Positions 8,004 to 15,500 of a stretch of DNA of 64,000 bases are shown one piece after another. The notes below the pieces were generated by a model. It made no database searches, had not been told where the DNA came from, and saw only the letters and a program-made list of their open reading frames with translations. Position 1 is the stretch's first letter. Each line of letters opens with the position of its first letter. Both the position numbers and the translations under genes were made by a program. Origin of the DNA: DATKMS01 sp035541735 (GTDB lineage: Bacteria > Desulfobacterota > Binatia > HRBIN30); contig DATKMS010000036.1 in assembly GCA_035541735.1 (NCBI GenBank), positions 1 through 64,000 of the forward strand, read 5' to 3'.

Positions 8004-8810
8004 ATGGAAGCCACCCGCACGCATCGCCGTTCCCGTCATCGCGGGGCTGGGCGCGAGAACGCTTCCCCCGACGCGCCCGTCTATACGATCGACGAGTTGG
8101 CCGCGGCGACGGGCGTGCCCAGCCGCACCGTGCGACACTACCAGTGGGTGGGCGCCCTCCAACCGCCCGCGCGCAAGGGCCGCATCGCGCTCTACCGGGA
8201 GGAGCACCTCCAGCGCCTGCAACTCATCGGGAAGCTCCAGGACCGCGGCTTGCACCTGCGCGCCATCCGCGATGCTTTGCGCCAAGCGGCGCATCGCCGG
8301 CTGTCGCTCGAGGAATGGTTGGGCCTCGGGGAACAGCTGCGTCAGCCGTGGTCCGCGGAGACGCCGCTGGTGCTGAGCGAGGCGGACCTCAGCCAGCGCC
8401 TGGGGAATCGGCCGGCGGGGTTTGTTACCACGCTCGTTAGGGCGGGCCTGCTGCACCGTCAAGGCGATCAGCTCGCTACAGCCTATCTGGTCCCCAGCCC
8501 GGGCCTCCTCGACATCGGACTCAGGCTGCACGACGCCGGTCTGGACATCGAGACCGGGGCGGAAGCCGCGGCGCTCATCCGCCACAGCATGCGCCGCGCT
8601 GCGGCGAAGCTCGTCAAGCACTTCGCGAAGCGCAGCGGGCGTGGCTTCGCCCGCAGTCGGTCCGCCGGCGATGTCGGCGAGGCGCTCACGGCGCTGCGGT
8701 CATTCGGTGCCGAGGCGGTACGCCTGGTATTCGCACAAGAGATCGAGCGAGCTTTGCGCGCTGCAATGGAGAAGGGCGCGGTCCCGGCGCCGCAAAGGAG
8801 GAGGCGATGA
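8004..8810 (+). CDS. MerR-family transcriptional regulator (rightward copy)
   Basis: 268 residues. Residues about 32-97 form the MerR domain (YTIDELAAATGVPSRTVRHY, then RKGRIALYREEHLQRLQLIG). The rest matches the leftward copy, including SPGLLDIGLRLHDAGLDIET and the ending EAVRLVFAQEIERALR. The start at 8004 was chosen by alignment with the paralogue (both begin Met-Glu-Ala) and by the promoter immediately upstream. Its stop overlaps the next small ORF (ATGA). The two copies probably control both halves of this locus, singly or as a heterodimer; that is inference. Confidence 0.87.
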   Translation: MEATRTHRRSRHRGAGRENASPDAPVYTIDELAAATGVPSRTVRHYQWVGALQPPARKGRIALYREEHLQRLQLIGKLQDRGLHLRAIRDALRQAAHRRLSLEEWLGLGEQLRQPWSAETPLVLSEADLSQRLGNRPAGFVTTLVRAGLLHRQGDQLATAYLVPSPGLLDIGLRLHDAGLDIETGAEAAALIRHSMRRAAAKLVKHFAKRSGRGFARSRSAGDVGEALTALRSFGAEAVRLVFAQEIERALRAAMEKGAVPAPQRRRR

Positions 8811-8887
8811 CCTTCCTGCTCGCGTTCCCGGCGGCGCTTTGGCGGGCGCCTGAAAGAAATTGCTCAATGAAAGGGATCGGCCGATGA
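8807..8887 (+). CDS. 26-residue ORF coupled to the rightward MerR gene
   Basis: The ATG at 8807 overlaps the MerR stop as ATGA and is preceded by AAAGGAGGAGG. The product begins MTFLLAFPAALWRAP and is hydrophobic for about 13 residues. The same position beside the other MerR gene holds a 74-residue membrane protein that begins in a similar way, so this may be a truncated copy or a leader peptide. Confidence 0.4.
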   Translation: MTFLLAFPAALWRAPERNCSMKGIGR

Positions 8888-9015
8888 GCTCCCCGCTGCC
8901 CACGATACGCGACGATGTTGAGCGCCGCGATCCCGGCTTCTTCCGCCAACTCCTCCCGATCCTGTGGTTGCTCGCGAGCTTCTGGTACCGGGCGGAGGTG
9001 CGGAGGCGGTCATGA
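8884..9015 (+). CDS. 43-residue ORF in the ATGA-coupled chain
   Basis: Starts in an ATGA overlap with the 26-residue ORF and ends in an ATGA overlap with the next ORF. It has a charged start (TIRDDVERRDPGFF), then one hydrophobic helix (LLPILWLLASFWY) and a basic end, so it may be a single-span membrane peptide. No family is recognised. The unbroken overlap pattern is the main evidence that it is or was translated. Confidence 0.4.
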   Translation: MSSPLPTIRDDVERRDPGFFRQLLPILWLLASFWYRAEVRRRS

Positions 9016-9218
9016 CAACGTTGGAAGACAGCGCCTTGGACCACGAGTCGATCCGGCGGCCGGGGTTGGGACTCCTCCTACTCGAGGGTCGCGCCGTCCT
9101 GGAATTGGCGGCACTGCAGGTAACAACCTGTGCGGACCGCGCTCTGCACGTTGCGGGTGGATGGCGAGTGGTCTTCGCCACCCTTGCGGGACGGTGCAGC
9201 ATGGCCTGGCCTGGCTAG
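9012..9218 (+). pseudogene. Probable N-terminal fragment of an alpha/beta hydrolase
   Basis: 68 residues, starting in an ATGA overlap. GLGLLLLEGRAVLELAAL resembles the N-terminal helix of a group of alpha/beta hydrolases (LLLEGRAxxE followed by a Gly/Asp-rich strand and a lid). After residue 36 the sequence becomes unrelated and stops; no nucleophile elbow is present. It may be a lipase or esterase gene cut short by a deletion that joined it to the repeat-bearing gap. The call rests on a short motif. Confidence 0.4.
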
Positions 9219-9550
9219 CACAGTCGCATTGCTGCCCCAGGACGAGACGAACGCGTCGCCCACCGCGTCAGGGGTGGGGCATCGGAGAGCAGCGCCTGTC
9301 CAAAGGTGTGCTATTCAGCAGCCCGTTGAAAAACTGGTCGCCAGCGTCACCCCCGCGAAAGCGGGGGTCCAGAATGCGGCGGTGTCGTGCGTGCATGCCG
9401 AGGGGCGCGCCCTCATCGCTTGTGCTATGACTGACCACGAGCGCAGTCGCGTTCGAGCGGCCTGAAGCGCTCGCCCGCGGTGTGAACTAGACGGTTCGAC
9501 GAACCTTCCTACGGCTCGGTGCGAGGCATTCCCCGAGCAGAAAGGCATTA
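9219..9550. other. Intergenic gap before the glucan synthase, with a dispersed repeat
   Basis: No gene. It contains the hairpin repeat described at 9345-9376 and, just before it, CAGCAGCCCGTTGAAAAAC, a sequence often found near mobile-element ends in proteobacteria. The promoter of the glucan synthase must lie here but is not obvious. Confidence 0.5.
9345..9376. repeat. REP-like hairpin
   Basis: CCCCCGC (9350-9356), GAAA loop, GCGGGGG (9361-9367), flanked by CGTCA and TCCAGAATG. This hairpin with these flanks is a very widespread intergenic repeat in bacterial genomes. Seen once in this window. Confidence 0.75.
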
Positions 9551-12500
9551 TTGAAGCATTCAATCCTTCACGTCCTCCAAGGTCTGTCGACCGCCTCCCC
9601 GCGCGAAGCCGAAGAGCCGATCCGCAGCGAATTGTTCAGCGTCGAGCGCCTGGAGCAACATGCCGAGAGTCTGGCGGCCGCCCAGCACGTTACACCGAAG
9701 CCCGGGCGCGGCCGACCGCTGGCGACTCGCCTCCGGGACAACGCCCGGGTGCTGCTCGCCGCGTACCGCACCATCGGCCAGGCCATCCGTGAAGAACGCG
9801 CCATTACCCCGGCGGCCGAGTGGCTTCTCGACAACTTTCACATTGCAGAGGAACAGATTCGCGAGATCCGCGACGATCTCCCGCGCAGCTTCTATCGCCA
9901 GCTGCCCAAGCTCGCCGAAGGGCCCCTCGCCGGCTATCCGCGCGTGTTCGGGATCGCCTGGGCCTTCGTGGCGCATACCGACAGTCTCTTCGATCCCCAG
10001 ACGCTGACCCGCTTCGTGCGCGCCTACCAGCGTGTGCAACCGCTGACGATCGGCGAGCTCTGGGCAGTGGCAATCACGCTGCGCATCGTGCTCGTCGAAA
10101 ATTTGCGGCGCGCCGCCGAGCAGATCGAGAGCGGCCGAGCGGCACGCCAGCAGGCCGACGCCCTGGCCGACCGGCTACTGGGGGTCGGCAGCCGTCAGGC
10201 CGAGCCGGTTGAGACGGCCCTGCGACGCTTCGAGCAGACACCCCTGCCGACGGCCTTCGCGGTGCAGCTGGTCCAGCGGCTGCGCGATCAGGACCCGGCG
10301 GTGACGCCGGCGCTGCGCTGGCTGGACGAACGCCTGGCCGCTCAAGGAACGACCGCGGACGAGATCGTCCGCAAGGAGCATCAGCGACAGGGCGCGAGCA
10401 ATGTGACGGTCCGCAACGTGATCACCAGCATGCGTCTCATGTCGGCCGTCGATTGGGCGGAGTTCTTCGAGAGCGTCAGTCTCGTCGATGCGGCGCTGCG
10501 CGCCGGCAGCGACTTCGCCGCCATGGACTTCCCGACGCGCGATCGCTATCGGCACGCCATCGAAGAGCTGGCGCGCGGCTCAGGACACACGGAGCTCGAG
10601 GTCGCGCAGCGCGCGCTGCGCGCCGCAGGCGAGCCACCGAACGGTGGCGACGCCACCACTCGCCGTGAGCAGGATCCCGGCTACTACCTCATCTCGAAAG
10701 GGCGTCGGGCCTTCGAGACGGCGCTCGGATTTCGCGTGCCGATGAAGGACTGGCTGGCACGCGCCAACGCCGCCGCGGGCATCCTGGGTTATGCAGCAGC
10801 GATTGCCGTCATCACCACCTTCATCCTGGCGCTGCCGTTGCTGGCCCTGGCGCAGTTCGGGGTCGACGGCCCGATTCTCTCTCTGCTCGCGCTGCTCGCT
10901 CTGGTCCCGGCGTCGGATGCGGCCGTGGCGCTGGTGAACCACAGCGTCACCAATCGGTTCGGCGCAACGGGCCTGCCCGGTCTGGAGCTCCGCGACGGGG
11001 TGCCGCCGAGCCTGCGCACGATGGTTGTCGTCCCTACACTGCTGACGACGCCCGCGGATGTCGACGAGCAGATCGAGCGTCTCGAGGTTCGTCATCTGGC
11101 CAGCGCGGAGGGCGACATCCGCTTCGCGCTCCTCTCCGATTGGACGGACTCCGCCACAGAGACTTCACCGGGTGACGACGAGCTGCTTGCCGCGGCCGCC
11201 GCCGGCATCGCACGCTTGAATCGGCGCCACGGACCGGCGCCGGATGGCGACCGCTTCCTCCTGCTGCATCGCCGACGGGTCTGGAACGCAGGGGAAGGAA
11301 AGTGGATCGGGTGGGAACGCAAGCGCGGCAAGCTGCACGAGCTGAACCGATTGCTACGCGGTGCGACCGACACGACCTTCCTCGCAGTCGGCGGCCACCC
11401 GCCCAGCGTCCCGCCAGGCGTCCGCTACGTGATCACCCTCGACGCCGATACGCGACTCCCGAGGGGAGCCGCGAGGCGATTGGTCGGCAAGATGGCGCAC
11501 CCGCTCAACCGTCCGCACCTCGATCCTCGCACCGGCCGTGTCGTCGAGGGGTACGCGGTGCTGCAGCCGCGCGTCACGCCGGCGTTGCCCACCGGCCGCG
11601 AGGGATCGCTGTTCCAACGCGTCTTCTCAGGCCCGTGCGGCATTGATCCCTACGCCTTCGCCGTTTCCGACGTGTACCAGGACCTTCTGGGCGAAGGTTC
11701 CTACACCGGGAAGGGCATCTACGACGTCGACGTCTTCGAGGCCGCCCTCGAGGGGCGAGTTCCCGAGAGCACACTGCTGAGTCACGACTTGCTGGAGGGC
11801 ATCTTCGCGCGCGCCGGACTGGTCTCCGACATCGAGGTGGTCGAGGAGTTTCCATCACGGTACGACGTTGCGGCGGCGCGCCAGCATCGCTGGGCGCGCG
11901 GCGACTGGCAATTGCTTCCATGGATTCTCGGCCGTGGGCGCGACGCGAACGCTGACCCGACAAGAAAAGCGATTCCATTGATCGGCCGCTGGAAGATGAT
12001 GGACAACCTGCGCCGCACGTTGTCCGCACCGGCCGCCTTCCTCGCACTCGTGGCAGGATGGATGCTGCCTCGTGCTGCGGCTGCGTTCTGGACCGGGTTC
12101 GTCCTGTCGATCATCGCGCTGCCTGCCCTGCTGCCGTTCGTGGCTGGGATCGTGCCGCGACGGCTCGGAATCTCGAAGCGCAGCCACTTGCGCGGGGTCG
12201 GTGTGGATCTGGCGCTCGCCCTGTCACAGATCGCCATCGTGGTGACGCTGCTCGCGCATCAGGCGTGGCTGATGACGGACGCCATCGCCCGCACGCTCGT
12301 CCGTCTGTTCGTGACCCGCCGCCACATGCTGGAGTGGGTCACCGCGGCGCAGGCGAAGTTCAGTCTCCCCCTCGACGTCCGCGGTTTCTACCAGCGGATG
12401 GCCGGCGGTGTCGTGCTCGCCGCGGCGACCGCGGTCATCGTGGGATGTGCGGGGCACGGCTCCTGGCCGGTTGTGCTTCCGTTCGTGACTTTGTGGATGC

Positions 12501-15500
12501 TAGCGCCGGTGGTCGCGCAGTGGGCCAGTCGTCCGCCGCCCATGGCCGGCCCCGGGCGCGTCTCCGCTGCCGACGCAGACGCACTGCGGCTCATCGGACG
12601 CCGCACGTGGCGCTTCTTCGAAGCCTTCGTCGTAGCGGAGGATCACATGCTGCCGCCCGACAACTTTCAAGAAGAGCCGAAGCCGGTGGTGGCGCATCGG
12701 ACCTCGCCCACGAACCTCGGCCTGTACCTGCTGTCCGTGGTCGCCGCCCGCGATTTCGGTTGGCTGGGGACGCACGAGACCGTGGAGCGGCTGAGCGCGA
12801 CTCTGGGGACCATGAACGGGCTCGAGCGCTTCCGCGGTCACTTCTACAACTGGTACGACACGCGTGATCTCCGTCCGCTGGACCCGAAGTACGTGTCTTC
12901 AGTCGATAGCGGAAATCTCGCCGGACACCTTATCGCGCTTGGAAACGCCTGCCGGGCAATGATGGTTGGTCCCGTAGTGAATCCGCAATGGCTGGGTGGG
13001 ATCGCGGACGCCTTGGCGCTGACGCGCGCGGGTCTGGACGCGCTCGCCGACGACCGGCGCACACAGACCGTGACGCGGAAACAACTGCACGAGGCCCTCG
13101 ACGCGCTCGCTGCCTTGCTCCGGTCGGCTCCCAACACGCCGGCTGGCATTGCCGGACAACTGGCTGAACTCGTGCTCCACGGCGATACCATCGTCGACAT
13201 CGCGCAAACGTTGACCGAGGACCACGAAGCCGACGTGCTGATCTGGGCGCAGGCCGTGCGGGCGTCCATTCAGAGCCAGGCGCGCGACATCGAGGACTTG
13301 ATGCCCTGGGCACGTCTCGTCTTTCGCGATGTGGCACTCGTCGCTACGCCGGGAGCGGATGAACACCGTTCTCCGGACGTGGCGCTGCGGTCTTGTCTCG
13401 ACTCAGTCCCCACCCTGACCGATCTCCCAGACCGCTGCGCGGCGGCGATCGACATCCTGGCACGTCACCGGGCAGAGATCGCGGCGCAGACCGACGGCAG
13501 GGACGAACGGCTGGCGCGCGCCGACGTACTCATCGACGCGTTCGAGCGTTCCGCACGCGCGGCCGGCGCGCTCGAACGACGCCTCGCGGCGCTTGGCCAG
13601 CGTGCGCGAAAGCTGTTCGACACCATGGAGTTTGGCTTTCTCCTCGACCCCGCGCGGCAACTCCTCTCGATCGGTTACCAGGTCGCCGAAGGCCGCCTCG
13701 ATCCCAACTGCTACGACTTGCTCGCCTCCGAAGCGCGCTTGGCGAGCTTCGTTGCGATCGCCAAGGGGGACGTACCGGCGCGGCACTGGTTTCGGCTCGG
13801 CCGCGCCTTGACGCCGGTCGACCGTGGTTCGGCGCTCATCTCGTGGTCGGGATCGATGTTCGAGTACCTGATGCCGTCGCTGGTGATGCGCGCGCCGGCG
13901 GCCAGCCTGTTGGAGCAGACCAGCCGCTTCGTCGTCCGCCGGCAAATGAAATACGGCGCCGAGCTTGGCGTGCCCTGGGGCGTCTCGGAATCGGCGTACA
14001 ATGCACGGGATCTGGAGCTCACCTATCAGTACTTGAGCTTCGGCGTGCCCGGTCTGGGGCTCAAGCGCGGGCTGAGCGAGGACGCCGTCATCGCTCCCTA
14101 CGCGACGGCGCTGGCGGCGATGGTGGATCCGCCGGCCGCCGCGCGGAACTTCTCGCGACTCGCTGCAGCTGGCGGCTGTGGCCGGTATGGCTATTACGAG
14201 GCTCTGGACTACACGCCGACGCGCAGACCCGAAGGCGAGCCGGTCGCCATCGTCCGCGCCTACATGGCGCATCACCAGGGGATGACGCTGGTCGCGCTTG
14301 CCAACGCGCTGCAAGACGGCGTCATGCGCGCGCGCTTTCACGCTGAACCGATCGTCCAGGCCACGGAGCTCTTGCTGCAGGAACGGACGCCGCGCGACGT
14401 GGCGATTGCCCGCCCCCGCGCCGAGGAAGTAAAGGTCGCGGCCGACATCCGCGAGCCCGTGCCCCCGATGGTGCGCCGGTTCCATTCCCCGCACGACCCT
14501 GTGCCGCGTACGCACCTGCTGTCGAACGGCCGGTACGCCGTCATGCTCACCGCAGCAGGTTCCGGATACAGTCGCTGGCGGGACCTCGCGGTGACGCGAT
14601 GGCACGAGGACGTGACCTGCGATTCCTGGGGCACGTACGTCTTCCTGCGCGACGCCCGCAGCGGCGACGTGTGGTCGGCGGGGTACCAACCGAGCGGCGT
14701 CGAACCCGACAGCTACGCGGTTGAGTTCGCCGAGGATCATGCCGAGATCGTGCGTCGCGACGGGACGATCACGACGACACTCGAGGTGGCAGTCTCTCCC
14801 GAGAGCGATGCCGAGGTGCGCCGCGTATCGATTTCCAACCTCGGCAGCCGCGCCCGCGAGATCGAGCTAACCTCGTATGCCGAGGTCGTGTTGGCCCCCC
14901 CCGCGGCGGACGCGGCTCATCCTGCTTTCTCCAAGCTGTTCGTGCAAACGGAGTTCGTCGCCGACGTCGGCGCCGACGCCGGGACGCTCTTGGCCACGCG
15001 CCGCCCGCGGTCGCCCGGCGACCCGCAGCTGTGGGCCGCGCACCTCGCCGTCGTGGAAGGCGAGAGCGTGGGCGCGCGGCAATTCGAGTCCGACCGGGCA
15101 CGTTTTCTCGGGCGTGGGCGCGGCATCCGGACACCGCTCTCCGTGATCGACGGCCGGCCGTTGTCCAACACCGTCGGGACCGTGCTCGATCCGATCTTCA
15201 GTCTACGGTGTGGCGTGCGGGTGCCGCCGGGGGCGACCGTACGCGTCGCCTTCTGGACGCTGATTGCACCGTCGCGCGGCGAGGCACTCGACCTGGCCGA
15301 CAAGCACCACGACTCGACGGCTTTTGAGCGGGCGGTCACGCTGGCATGGACCCAGGCGCAGGTGCAGCTCCATCATCTCGGTGTCGGTCCCGACGAGGCG
15401 CACCTCTTCCAGCGTCTCGCCAACCACGTGCTCTATTCCGACCCGACGCTGCGGCCGGCATCCGAAGTTCTGAAACGCAACGAGCGCGGGCAGTCGGCGC

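Noticed and set aside
7776..8621. N-terminal extension of the leftward MerR frame
   Set aside because: The frame stays open far upstream through the opposite MerR gene, but the paralogue alignment, promoter and ribosome site put the start at 7775.
9345..9376. Insertion sequence end
   Set aside because: The hairpin and the nearby GTTGAAAAAC motif are seen near mobile elements elsewhere, but no transposase, second end or target duplication is visible.
13403..14740. Long minus-strand frame opposite the glucan synthase (also 16557-17690)
   Set aside because: Same explanation: an antisense shadow of a high-GC gene, with low-complexity Arg/Pro-rich product.
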